Shown here: positions 8,645 to 16,462 of the stretch, piece by piece
Layout: each line of letters begins with the position of its first letter
Numbering within the stretch: position 1 is the stretch's first letter
Assembly: GCF_022369515.1 (NCBI RefSeq)
Contig: NZ_CP059724.1
Coordinates: 4,402,001 to 4,466,000, forward strand
Length of the DNA: 64,000 bases
Source of the DNA: Paenibacillus sp. 19GGS1-52
GTDB taxonomy: Bacteria; Bacillota; Bacilli; Paenibacillales; Paenibacillaceae
Direction: 5' to 3'
The notes under the pieces: model-generated
Seen by the model: the letters and a program-made list of their open reading frames with translations, nothing else
What the model was told of the DNA's origin: nothing
Databases searched by the model: none
Translations under genes and position numbers: made by a program

Positions 8645-9355
8645 ATGAACTTCTCACTTAAAATGAGCTCGAAAATTGTAGGCGTACTATTTATAGTTGC
8701 CGCGGTGGCGTCAGTAATAGGTCTTCTTTTATACGATCCAATCCTAAATGGTGCCGATTACCTGATTAGAGGTTCTGAACATGCCAATAAGGTGAAACTG
8801 GGAGCGATTTTCGAGTTGATTACTGTCGTTACAGTGATTGGTACAGCAACAACCATGTTTCCAATTCTCAGAAAATATAATGAAACTATTGCGCTATGGC
8901 ATCTTTGCTTCAGGTTTCTTGAAGCGATTGCCATTACGGTGGGTATAATCAGCGTACTATCCCTATTGACCTTAAGCCAGGAATTCGGATCTGCAGGAGC
9001 CCTGGATCCCGCCTCTTTTCAAGCTTCAGGTACATTATTAAAAGCAGTGCATGATTGGACCGCTTGGCTTGGGCCTAGTTTCTTGCTAGGCATCAACACG
9101 ATGATGTACAGTTATATATTTTATAAGTCTAAGCTCGTACACAGATTTATCCCCATCTTGGGTATGACAGGCGCGACACTTATTTTCCTACAAGCCTTGT
9201 TGGTCATGTTCGGTGTAATTGAACAATTTTCTGGTTGGGGTGCCCTTACAGCGCTACCGGTAGCAGCTAATGAAATAACTCTCGCAGTGTATCTCTTAGT
9301 CAAAGGATTCAATAAATCTGCCCTCGCATCCTTGTCTGCTATGGGTAGCCTATAG
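8645..9355 (+). CDS. DUF4386 family membrane protein
   Basis: A 236-residue protein with six predicted membrane segments. It shows the DUF4386 features RGSEHANKVKLGAIFEL near residue 38 and the FRFLEAIAI segment near 95. Function is unknown. AAGGAGA lies 7 nt before the ATG at 8645. It follows the ABC ATPase by about 30 nt and is probably the last gene of that transcript. An unrelated GNAT fragment begins at its 3' end. Confidence 0.82.
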   Translation: MNFSLKMSSKIVGVLFIVAAVASVIGLLLYDPILNGADYLIRGSEHANKVKLGAIFELITVVTVIGTATTMFPILRKYNETIALWHLCFRFLEAIAITVGIISVLSLLTLSQEFGSAGALDPASFQASGTLLKAVHDWTAWLGPSFLLGINTMMYSYIFYKSKLVHRFIPILGMTGATLIFLQALLVMFGVIEQFSGWGALTALPVAANEITLAVYLLVKGFNKSALASLSAMGSL

Positions 9356-9446
9356 CAACGTTGAAAATGAATCATCCGTCCGTTTATTAGAGCGAGTTGG
9401 CATGAGAAGAGAAGGTTATTTATTGCAAAATTATTTTGACGATAAC
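9342..9446 (+). pseudogene. C-terminal fragment of a RimJ/RimL-type GNAT acetyltransferase
   Basis: In a frame different from the DUF4386 gene the sequence reads WVAYSNVENESSVRLLERV and then GMRREGYLLQNYFDDN. This is the conserved C-terminal part of GNATs that modify proteins or antibiotics (N..S.RLLE..GM..EG). No start codon or motif A remains, and the piece is wedged between the DUF4386 stop and the oxidoreductase stop. It is read as the scar of a deleted gene. Confidence 0.7.
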
Positions 9447-10430
9447 CTTGCCTTTTGCTCTTCCTGTTTCTACATATTCCATCGCCTGTTGTGTTTCTTC
9501 AAAACTAAAAACTCGATCTATTACTGGCTTTATTTTCCCATGTTCTATTAATTCCTTGATATATTCTAATTGAAGACCACTCGGCTTCATAAAAAGATAA
9601 GTATATTTTACGTTATATTGCTTCTCGAGAGCAGTCAGCTTTCGGCTTACAATCGATAATAATATTGTTTTCACAAAACCGGCCTGGGTGCTTCTGGCGA
9701 ATTCGGCATTTGGCATTCCGGATACGGATACTATTTTTCCATAGGGCTTTAAGATTGAAAAAGACTTCTCGAGAGCGTCACCGCCCAATGTATCATAAAC
9801 AGCATCATAGTCTGCCAATATTTCTTCAAACTTATCTTCTTTGTAATTTATGATTAGATCCGCCCCTAATGATTTGACTAAATCATAACCTTGTTCACTG
9901 ACCGTAGTGGCCACAAAAGCTCCCATTTCCTTGGCAAGTTGGATAGCGAATGTTCCGACTCCCCCTGACCCGGCGTGTATGAGTATCTTCTGACCTTTCT
10001 TTAGTTCCAGAACCTCCGTTAAAGCTTGATAAGTAGTAAGGCCCACCAGTGGAATGGATGCCGCTTCTACAAAATCTAGATTACTTGGCTTTAGAGAAAT
10101 ATCTTCCTCGTGGATGGCAATATATTCGGCAAAGGTGCCGATTCGGTTTTTTCGCGGTCTGCCGTATATTTCATCTCCAATCTTAAATTTGGTAACTTGC
10201 GAACCCACCTTAACAATAGTTCCGGAGAAATCATTCCCTAAAATTAATGGCATAGCGAATTTCAAGAGTAACTTTACCTTGCCTTCTTTGATCTTAAAAT
10301 CTATCGGATTAATGCTGGCCGCATGAATCTCTGCCAGAACATCCCGCTCACCAACCTCAGGTATCGGCATTTCTGCCAGTCTTAACGGCTTATTCTTGCC
10401 ATATTTGTCTATAACCATTGCTCTCATCAT
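9420..10430 (-). CDS. Zinc-independent MDR/quinone oxidoreductase-like NADP-dependent reductase
   Basis: A 336-residue medium-chain dehydrogenase/reductase. The substrate-domain start is MVIDKYGKNKPLRLAEMPIP. The NADPH-binding motif is HAGSGGVGTFAIQLAK at about residues 152-167. YDAVYDTLGGDALEKS and the C-terminal A.EYVETGRAKGKVIV are typical. Structural zinc cysteines are absent, as in quinone oxidoreductases. The tail of the gene overlaps the GNAT fragment described above. Confidence 0.9.
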   Translation of the reverse strand: MMRAMVIDKYGKNKPLRLAEMPIPEVGERDVLAEIHAASINPIDFKIKEGKVKLLLKFAMPLILGNDFSGTIVKVGSQVTKFKIGDEIYGRPRKNRIGTFAEYIAIHEEDISLKPSNLDFVEAASIPLVGLTTYQALTEVLELKKGQKILIHAGSGGVGTFAIQLAKEMGAFVATTVSEQGYDLVKSLGADLIINYKEDKFEEILADYDAVYDTLGGDALEKSFSILKPYGKIVSVSGMPNAEFARSTQAGFVKTILLSIVSRKLTALEKQYNVKYTYLFMKPSGLQLEYIKELIEHGKIKPVIDRVFSFEETQQAMEYVETGRAKGKVIVKIILQ

Positions 10431-10573
10431 TCAGGCCTCCCTTAACTGCAGCTATTTTCTAAAGAAATCACAAAGTGCTTAAGTCTTTCTAGGGTCTGTT
10501 TTAGTGTAAGATAATAAATATTTTCCGTTGCTGATCCTACTGCAAAGCATTGACTTCATGAGGAGGGCACCCG

Positions 10574-11446
10574 ATGCAAAAATATCAAATTTCTAAAATG
10601 CAAGACTTTTCAAATCATCAGATCGAGCAAATCCGTTGGTTAGAACATCTATGCAAGACATCCGACAACTCAAGTTTAAGAGTGGGCATAGAAAGCCTTA
10701 AGGCGATAGATGGAGATGAGGCCTTCCTGTGCCAAATCGATAATCAGTTAATCGGTTTTCTCAGTTGGTATACTTCAGATGGTATAGAAGCTAATATCAA
10801 TGGAATGGTCCACCCGGACTTTCGTCGCAAAGGGATATTTCACGGCCTACTGAATCATGCAGCATCAGATATGCAAATCCATGACATCCAAACTTGCCGC
10901 TTTAGGATACCCTCAAATTCCGAACCAGGCATTGATTGTATAAGGCATTTAGGGTCTACCCTAACAACGTCTGAATTCTCAATGATTCTGAATCGGTTAC
11001 AAACTGTTGATCCACTTCGCTCCAGCTTAGTATTACGTTTAGAAGAAGATCAGGATTTAGAGTTCATGGTTACGTGTTCATCACAAGCCTTTGGTGATTC
11101 AGAAGCTTGGACCAGGAATTATTTTGCGCGTACAAGAGAAGCCGAACGGGTTAATTACATTGCTATGAATAGTACAGCCCCGATTGGCCTGATTAGAGTT
11201 AATTATGTTCAGACGGATACGGCTGTTATTCATGATTTTTGTGTACTTCCGTCATACCAAGGTAGAGGATACGGCCGTGAAATTCTTTCTGGGGTAGTTA
11301 AAATCTTGCTAGAACAGAAGTGCTCTCATGTTCGCCTAGGCGTAGTCACTCAAAATAGACGCGCGTTAAACCTGTATGAGTCGTTAGGGTTTGAGGTGTC
11401 TGCAGAGTCTCATTATTATGTAAGCTCATTTGCTGACCTCTGTTAA
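10574..11446 (+). CDS. Double-GNAT-domain N-acetyltransferase
   Basis: A 290-residue protein with two GNAT modules. The N-terminal one (residues about 1-140) has a motif A-like GMVHPDFRRKGIFHGLL. The C-terminal one (about 150-290) has the clearer acetyl-CoA loop CVLPSYQGRGYGREIL and the NRRALNLYESLGFEV ending. Substrate is unknown. The ribosome site AGGAGGG precedes the ATG at a suitable distance, and a terminator follows. Confidence 0.88.
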   Translation: MQKYQISKMQDFSNHQIEQIRWLEHLCKTSDNSSLRVGIESLKAIDGDEAFLCQIDNQLIGFLSWYTSDGIEANINGMVHPDFRRKGIFHGLLNHAASDMQIHDIQTCRFRIPSNSEPGIDCIRHLGSTLTTSEFSMILNRLQTVDPLRSSLVLRLEEDQDLEFMVTCSSQAFGDSEAWTRNYFARTREAERVNYIAMNSTAPIGLIRVNYVQTDTAVIHDFCVLPSYQGRGYGREILSGVVKILLEQKCSHVRLGVVTQNRRALNLYESLGFEVSAESHYYVSSFADLC

Positions 11447-11455
11447 ATAATTCAA

Positions 11456-11480
11456 AGCCCTTCCCGTTATGGGAAAGGCT
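11456..11480 (+). terminator. Rho-independent terminator
   Basis: AGCCCTTCCC and GGGAAAGGCT pair around GTTAT, followed by a T-rich stretch. It lies 10 nt after the double-GNAT stop and between convergent genes. Confidence 0.7.
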
Positions 11481-11501
11481 CTTATATTTGGCCGCTCTCC
11501 C

Positions 11502-12308
11502 TCATCCCAAACCATGCGTCAAACCAAATAATGGGGTCAGTTGCACATCTAATTTATCAGCAATAAGAGTATAGAACTCAGGAAAACTTGGGTCTTGAGC
11601 ATTCCTTATCTCTTCAAATGTGCGGATACATAACCCTTCGGCGGCCACTGAAGTTATAATATCACCGACTGTCCAACTCCGCGTCAAAACCTTACCTAAT
11701 TCGGATCGTTCTTCTTCGGGAAGTAGCTTGGCGAACGCAATTTCGCCTTCTTTGATGTTATTATCAAAATAAATTCCTGTGGGATCCTGTAAATTTATAG
11801 TTGTCATCCACGTCCTGGCAAAAGGATGAAAGTCCGTTAACATCAACCGCCCCTTTGAATCTAACCTTCTGCTGACCACAGAAAAAATGGACCTTAAATC
11901 CGTAAAGTAATGCAAAATCCCAAACTCCATCAATACTATATCAAATTTTCCAAGAATCTCTTCATTGGGAATATTTAATACATCTGAACAGATATAGTTT
12001 AGTTTAACACCAGCCGCCGTCGCAACTTCGTTAGCGTACAAGCGATTTTCTTCTGAAATATCTACCACCGTAACCTCAGCACCCAATAGTGCTAAACAAA
12101 TCGCTTTCCTACCGTGCGAACCAAGCAGGTTAAGTACTTTCTTGCCTGATGGATCACCCATGTACTTCAACCAATAACGCAAAGGCTGTCTAGGGTCCAT
12201 CTGCAATTTTTGAGCAAGTTCATTAGGTGTTCCGTGATGTCGTACCCAAGCCTGATACGCTTTCGTTTCCCATGCAGCCTTATTCGTACGTGCTAATTGT
12301 TCTTGCAT
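11502..12308 (-). CDS. Class I SAM-dependent methyltransferase
   Basis: A 268-residue methyltransferase. Motif I is degenerate but recognisable (KVLNLLGSHGRKAICLALLG, with the usual GxGxG changed to GSHGR), followed by the acidic AEVTVVDISEEN. The post-I region DIVLMEFGILHYF is well kept. Substrate is unknown. GGGGG precedes the ATG. It is a single gene facing the convergent GNAT. Confidence 0.85.
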   Translation of the reverse strand: MQEQLARTNKAAWETKAYQAWVRHHGTPNELAQKLQMDPRQPLRYWLKYMGDPSGKKVLNLLGSHGRKAICLALLGAEVTVVDISEENRLYANEVATAAGVKLNYICSDVLNIPNEEILGKFDIVLMEFGILHYFTDLRSIFSVVSRRLDSKGRLMLTDFHPFARTWMTTINLQDPTGIYFDNNIKEGEIAFAKLLPEEERSELGKVLTRSWTVGDIITSVAAEGLCIRTFEEIRNAQDPSFPEFYTLIADKLDVQLTPLFGLTHGLG

Positions 12309-12466
12309 ATAGTCCCCCTAGAAAAATATGGTAGTTTCCACTTGTCTAAGTTTACAAATAGTGGACTGGATTTTCAATGGTTTTTAACTGTTTAAGAGAA
12401 ATGTACTAGTTCCCGAAAAAAATATTGCTAATCCCTCACATCCTATGGTATTATAAATTTCGTTGC

Positions 12467-12538
12467 AGGACGGTAGCTCAGCGGGAGAGCACTATCTTGA
12501 CAGGGTAGGGGTCATGGGTTCGAATCCCATCCGTCCTA
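12467..12538 (+). tRNA. tRNA-Val (GAC)
   Basis: A full cloverleaf can be drawn: acceptor AGGACGG/CCGTCCT, D arm GCTC/GAGC, anticodon stem CTATC/GGTAG with loop TTGACAG (anticodon GAC at 12499-12501), and T arm ATGGG/CCCAT with loop TTCGAAT. The CCA end is not encoded. The anticodon loop and variable region match bacillar tRNA-Val(GAC). The A1-U72 pair is unusual for a valine tRNA. It sits at the border of prophage remnants, a common integration target. Confidence 0.93.
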
Positions 12539-12550
12539 TATGATTTAACG

Positions 12551-12583
12551 AAAAAAAGCCTTGTATATCAAGGCTTTTTTTTA
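12551..12583 (+). terminator. Terminator after tRNA-Val
   Basis: AGCCTTG and CAAGGCT pair around TATAT, with T8 downstream and A-rich sequence upstream, so it could act in both directions (tRNA and the minus-strand phage genes). Confidence 0.85.
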
Positions 12584-12617
12584 TTTTCTTCAAATGAGCT
12601 ATTCTATTAAAAATACC

Positions 12618-12662
12618 ACTGATACGAATTTGATACGAATCGCTTTATATTCTCGTATCAGT
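12618..12662. repeat. Inverted and direct repeats next to tRNA-Val (possible integrase/excisionase arm sites)
   Basis: ACTGATACGA (12618-12627) and its exact complement TCGTATCAGT (12653-12662) bracket a direct copy of the core, TGATACGAAT at 12631-12640. The last arm contains the stop codon of the small HTH gene. Short clustered copies at a tRNA-proximal element end resemble tyrosine-integrase arm sites; this is inference only. Confidence 0.4.
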
Positions 12663-12894
12663 TTAATTGATCCTCTGGGAAGATATCATCTTTTCTACCC
12701 TCCAGCCAATTCCTGAATACTGCTTTACTGATATATAATTCCCTTCCTGCTTTTGCAACATGAAATGGTGCATCCCCTAAGAACTCATACAATTTAGCTT
12801 GACTCAATTTCATTATTTCCTTTACATGCTTCGGGCGGAGTGTCATCGGGAAGCTTTGCCAGTTAAGTTCTTGATTCTCCGTTGTCTCTTGCAA
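12658..12894 (-). CDS. Small helix-turn-helix (excisionase-like) protein
   Basis: A 78-residue protein with a MerR/excisionase-type DNA-binding segment: MTLRPKHVKEIMKLSQAKLY followed by AKAGRELYISKAVFRNWLEG, which matches the 'grp.y.is...l..wl' pattern of AlpA/Xis-like HTH_17 proteins. The start is TTG at 12894, with AAGGAGGAGG 9 nt upstream inside the end of the ArpU-like gene (32-nt overlap), so translation is probably coupled. It is intact, unlike most neighbouring phage genes. Confidence 0.7.
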   Translation of the reverse strand: MQETTENQELNWQSFPMTLRPKHVKEIMKLSQAKLYEFLGDAPFHVAKAGRELYISKAVFRNWLEGRKDDIFPEDQLN

Positions 12895-13398
12895 TATTTT
12901 CGCCCTCCTCCTTACTTGCTATTTCCACTACCAAATTCAGTTCTAGCGCTAATTTATAAAAAGCTCTCCATCTAATTTTGATGTATGTGGGTGCGCTTAT
13001 CTGTGGCTTAAAAGAAAAGTTATAGACTTTCTGATCTGTGATGTAATCATGTTCGGTTGTCATATAACGCTCTTTGATCAGGAATCCTTCCATCTTCGGC
13101 ATGCGACCAACCACCCGTTCGATCCGATAACAGAAGCTAATGCGTTGAGCTTGGGTATCCACATTAAAGATAGATATGTTTGCTGTCTGGTCACTACTGG
13201 TTCCGGTGAAGCCCTTCGGAGAGTCCGACCAGGCTGCAGTTGTTGTTGCCTCCCGTTCCTCGAAGGAAAGGAACTTGTATATCCTATATTTTTCTAGAGC
13301 CGCCTCAACAGCCGCGTGCGTTCCCTTTCTATCTCTGGCAGAAAGCTTTGTTGCACTTTATAATTGCTCCCCTCGAATTTGGGTTTATATTCTGCCAT
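12863..13398 (-). pseudogene. ArpU-family phage regulator, frameshifted
   Basis: The first frame from ATG 13398 reads MAEYKPKFEGSNYKV..SFLPEI. The next frame continues DRKGTHAAVEAALEKYR, IYKFLSFEEREATTTAAWSD, QAQRISFCYRIERVVGRMP and MEGFLIKERYM to the stop at 12863. The order LPEIDRKxT..AVEAALEKYRIYK and the later helix-turn-helix-like IKERYM region are those of ArpU/late-gene regulators of Firmicutes phages. The break lies at 13330-13333, where GAGATAGAAAG is explained by loss of one GATA from a GATAGATA pair. The rest of the frame is open. Confidence 0.75.
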
Positions 13399-13607
13399 GC
13401 TTATAAAATAGGATTAGTGCAGCAAGTAGTGCTATCTGGCCCTGTAGCTACTCCGGCAGCGAAACTCAATAAGTTGATCATTGCTTTCCCCTATAGCCGT
13501 TATATTTTCGTACTGCGAAGTAATGATAAGATTATTAAAGTAACTATCCAAAATTTAAGAAAAATGCTAACCTATTGATATCTTGTAGTTAATACGGAGG
13601 AGTTAAT

Positions 13608-13781
13608 TTGCACAGAAAGAAGTATCTTACGCTCTTACCACCATTCTCCATTCTGGCTATCATCTTATCCATCACACTTCCGTACGAAAAAAGATATTAT
13701 TCCTTTCTCGCTCTATTTGCTTTTTGCGTTACATATCACATTTGGATTTATATTGAGAAGAAAAAGAAACACCACCAGTAG
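13608..13781 (+). CDS. Small two-helix membrane protein
   Basis: A 57-residue protein starting with TTG at 13608, with GGAGG ending 7 nt upstream. It has two hydrophobic segments (LLPPFSILAIILSITLP and YYSFLALFAFCVTYHIWIYI) and a basic tail (EKKKKHHQ). I do not recognise the family. It lies on the plus strand inside the minus-strand prophage remnant and is undamaged. Confidence 0.55.
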   Translation: MHRKKYLTLLPPFSILAIILSITLPYEKRYYSFLALFAFCVTYHIWIYIEKKKKHHQ

Positions 13782-13826
13782 GATTTGCTACGCTAAATGA
13801 GTCCACTGCGTCTTAAATACTTTCAC

Positions 13827-14192
13827 TCATATGACCTTTCCTCCGTGCCATTGTGGCCGTCTGGCGTTGTAAGCCATCTTCTCGGTAACGGCTTGTTCCA
13901 AATCAATGCCATACCGCCCGCAGGCATCCATTACCCGAATCACGATGTCAGCCAGCTCTGATGGAATGCCGCATGGTTTCCGATCTGGATTTTTTTCAGT
14001 CAAGCTGACGCGCTTTGTCTCGTACCAGACCTCTGTCGGATCGTGCCCATTTCAATAATCTTCCAGCGCTTCAGACGCTTCACTATGAATAAGAGCGATA
14101 ATCTCACCAAAGCTTGGTTCTTTATCCCACCAGCCCTTACTGACTGCGTTTGCGTGAGCCTTGGAGACCAGTTCATTTATATTATTGTTCAT
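13827..14192 (-). pseudogene. Phage MazG-like NTP pyrophosphohydrolase with in-frame stop
   Basis: From ATG 14192 the frame reads MNNNINELVSKAHANAVSKG then GEIIALIHSEASEALEDY, a TGA (14052-14054), then NGHDPTEVWYE, IPSELADIVIRVMDACGRYG and a normal end (QWHGGKVI). HSEASEALE and ELADIVIRVMD are the ExxE and ExxD metal-binding helices of all-alpha NTP pyrophosphatases. A single CGA-to-TGA change would account for the stop. ATG overlaps the preceding YopX stop (ATGA), so the two genes were translationally coupled. Confidence 0.8.
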
Positions 14193-14631
14193 ACCTTCGC
14201 CGCCTTTCCTAGTATTTCCGGGTTCTCGTAGATATTGCCGATGAATTCTATGTTATCGCCGAGTATGATCCAACTCGTTTCCCCACAATCGTGATAGTAT
14301 GATGCTATTCTGGTATTCCATTTGATTAAGCCGATCTCAGACTATGGGTCATTCCATTCAGATCTTTCAGGTTCGATATGCCTTGCTATATCACCATCGA
14401 ACGTTTCTTTCTCATGGCTGTCTGGAAGCCCGATATAGTGCCCTACTGTCTCCGGTCTGACCGCATAAGCAAACGGAGCTCCCGCAGCATTTGAGATATA
14501 ATGTCCTGCTTTGTTGCCAGTTGATTTAAGGTCTTTGGCAAGAATCGCTAAGTTACCGTAAAACCAGCGCCCTTGTAAATTCATGCCCCGGAATTTGTAC
14601 TCTCTGCTCGTACTGGTTATGCCTCCCCAAC
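14189..14631 (-). pseudogene. YopX-family phage protein with in-frame stop and altered start
   Basis: The frame reads SREYKFRG, GRWFYGNLAIL, PETVGHYIGLPD, KETFDGDIARH, a TAG at 14342-14344, then WIILGDNIEFIGNIYENPE. This is the complete motif order of YopX proteins (EYKFRG ... YGDL ... TVGQ.TGL.D..G..iyeGDI ... vIGNiyEnPEll). The codon where ATG is expected is ACG (14629-14631), 10 nt after GGGGAGG. Start loss plus one nonsense codon make it non-functional. An internal ATG at 14584 leaves an open frame of 80 codons. Confidence 0.78.
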
Positions 14632-14661
14632 TATAGGTTTGAAATCTCCAATGTCCTCGCC

Positions 14662-14994
14662 TTAAGAACCTTTATTTACTTCACAATCATGTTCCCAACA
14701 GCCCCGGCACATCCGTTTAACGAGAGCCATGTCAAACATATGAGGGTGACTCAATTCCGTGGCCTTATCTCCGCACCAGTCACAGGTCAGTAGTTCTGGC
14801 AGGCTGGAGAGCCACGCTGTAATTTCCATAGCCAACTGCTGGTTGCCTGTAGCCTTTGCATAGGCCATCAGTGCCGCTCGCGCCGCAGGGTTCAGCAGTA
14901 GGCTTGAGCACGAAATAATTCCCTTCGGATTCCTGGCGGTCTCGCGGTTAATGATCTGGTATTTGTTATATAGTCCCTTATCTTGGTCGCTCAA
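14662..14994 (-). CDS. Phage-type hypothetical protein with C-terminal Cys4 cluster
   Basis: A 110-residue protein. The first half is helical (LLLNPAARAALMAYAKATGN). The C-terminus holds CDWCGDKATELSHPHMFD and CRGCWEHDC, enough ligands for one zinc site. The start is TTG at 14994 with AAAGGAG 10 nt upstream. Its place between the YopX and Cys-rich genes suggests a prophage origin. It is intact; function unknown. Confidence 0.6.
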   Translation of the reverse strand: MSDQDKGLYNKYQIINRETARNPKGIISCSSLLLNPAARAALMAYAKATGNQQLAMEITAWLSSLPELLTCDWCGDKATELSHPHMFDMALVKRMCRGCWEHDCEVNKGS

Positions 14995-15055
14995 TGCTTA
15001 TCGTCTCCTTTATGGGGAGAGGGTGTGGTTAACCTTCAACCTCGTCATCGTCAAA

Positions 15056-15217
15056 CTACGGTCTATCATCCTCTTCAATATCCAACGGTTCGTATTCCTC
15101 GTCCTCGCACATCATACGAGCTTCTGCCCACTCTGCTCCGCATCTGCTGCATACCAGATCACCGCCGCAAGTTGTGGGAGGCATAGGGTTATTGTAATAC
15201 TTGCATTCAGGGTGCAT
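15056..15217 (-). CDS. Small Cys-rich phage protein
   Basis: A 53-residue protein from ATG 15217 (AAGGAGA 8 nt upstream). Cysteines at 5, 17, 23, 26 and 37 include a CSRC pair, and the C-terminus is strongly acidic (EDEEYEPLDIEEDD). It is likely a zinc-ribbon fold. No function is known; such orphan zinc proteins are frequent in the early region of Firmicutes phages. The gene is intact. Confidence 0.55.
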   Translation of the reverse strand: MHPECKYYNNPMPPTTCGGDLVCSRCGAEWAEARMMCEDEEYEPLDIEEDDRP

Positions 15218-15304
15218 CGTTTATCTCTCCTTATGGGCTATGCCCGATTGATTAGTAATAATTGGGTAATAACTCATATATCAAATAGTGAGAGGTGTTT
15301 CCAT

Positions 15305-15511
15305 ATGTGGTTTCTGTTAGTTGGTGTAGCTGGTGTATTAATTGGCACCTTTGGAGTTTTTAAACCTGAGCTGCACATGAGGATTCGTCAGCACACTGCG
15401 ACCTATCCTGTTACTGATGATCCTCAACATTTCAAAAAACTTGGGTACTGGAATCTCGCTGTAGGAGTCATTTGTTTAGGGATTTTTGCTTATAAAAATT
15501 GGTTCAATTAA
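15305..15511 (+). CDS. Small membrane protein
   Basis: A 68-residue protein with two hydrophobic helices (FLLVGVAGVLIGTFGVF and LGYWNLAVGVICLGIFAYK) joined by a hydrophilic loop. AGAGGTG precedes ATG 15305. Longer in-frame starts upstream are not supported by a ribosome site. It converges with, and overlaps by 4 nt, the minus-strand zinc-ribbon gene. It resembles host-encoded small membrane proteins of unknown function. Confidence 0.6.
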   Translation: MWFLLVGVAGVLIGTFGVFKPELHMRIRQHTATYPVTDDPQHFKKLGYWNLAVGVICLGIFAYKNWFN

Positions 15512-15825
15512 TCCTCCTCAATTATGTCAAAGGGTGTCTCCCGACTTCGATCCCGGATGTAGGTCCTCCAGCGTTCGCCACAACCGCAGCTCATAAAGGC
15601 CATAATAGTCCAGGGACATTGCCGCTTTAGATCCACCCGGCGATTCTCTTTGCCTGCTTTGCCGCATATGGGGCAGTCCGTCTTAATGAATTCTCTCTTC
15701 ACTCGCAGCATATGCAGAACTGCAGGCTGGAACATCGTCAAACTCCAGCGCCTTGATCAGATCGTATTGTTTGCCCCCCGGACTGTCTTTGACCACTCGA
15801 CCCAGCCATCAATTCCGGTTGGCAT
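15508..15825 (-). pseudogene. Zinc-ribbon phage protein, probably interrupted
   Basis: The readable part contains TDCPICGKAGKENRRVDLKR and FMSCGCGERWRTYIRDRSRE, a two-knuckle zinc ribbon. In the same frame upstream of the nearest usable TTG (15741) are a TGA and the well-formed N-terminus MPTGIDGWVEWSKTVRGANN from ATG 15825. The simplest reading is one gene of about 105 codons with a nonsense codon near position 24. A shorter functional form from TTG 15741 (77 residues) cannot be excluded. Confidence 0.5.
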
Positions 15826-16309
15826 ATTGTGAGCAGTAGAGAAAAAGATTGCCTGTCGGATATAAAATTCTCAGAGCCCTCTCCACGACTGCAGCAGCCT
15901 CGCTATCTGTCATTCCCTTTTGTGCTGGTAGCCAGGTCCAATCCTCTTGGACCCATTCCTTTGTTGTATCTTCTGGTTCCCAATCTGGACTTGCAGAAAA
16001 TTCTTCCCATTCCCCGGTATATGTTCCATACCAATGTCCACGAACATCTGCAGTCAGCTTGTGCGGCCAGTGTTCCTGAACGTAAAGGCGCTTTCGAGCG
16101 ATACAGGCGGTAAAGTCTGCCTTCACTCGCTGTATCGGCCCGAGTGTCTTTTCAAGGTATTCCAGATATTCTTAGGTCATTGGGTGTTCATGGACGGTGT
16201 CAGCAAACACTCTCGTCAATTCGACACCATGCTCCAACTGTCCTTATATCCACATTGCCGTGCTATCTTTACCACCTGAAATGGAGGCTACATTTGCGAT
16301 TAAGTTCAT
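15809..16309 (-). pseudogene. Phage PAPS-reductase-family (PP-loop) protein, stops and 3' truncation
   Basis: From ATG 16309 the frame reads MNLIANVASISGGKDSTAMW, a TAA, GQLEHGVELTRVFADTVHEH, PMT, a second TAA, EYLEYLEKTLGPIQRVKADF and TACIARKRLYVQEHW, and ends after YPTGNLFLY. SGGKDS is the PP-loop of phosphoadenylylsulfate reductase/DndC-like enzymes, and VFADTxHEHP is the next family motif. Phage homologues are much longer and continue with a cysteine-rich C-terminus, so the 3' half has been deleted. Two independent stops confirm decay. Confidence 0.78.
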
Positions 16310-16462
16310 GTCTTGTTATCACTCTCTGGGGCTATGCCCTCTTATTTATTTGCCATAACTCCGAATAATTGCTTATCCTTTATTTCGCAATTGGGCATCT
16401 GCCTAGGCAATGAACTAGGCATCAGCATAGGATGGCGTATAAATTATTTAGGAGGTAATGAT

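Noticed and set aside
13176..13578. Overlapping plus-strand frames of 76-112 codons
   Set aside because: Antisense to the ArpU-like pseudogene, no ribosome sites, protein sequences without recognisable features.
14951..15511. Long 186-codon plus-strand frame covering the small membrane gene
   Set aside because: Only the last 68 codons have a ribosome site and a coding-like, membrane-protein composition; the upstream part lies antisense to intact minus-strand phage genes.
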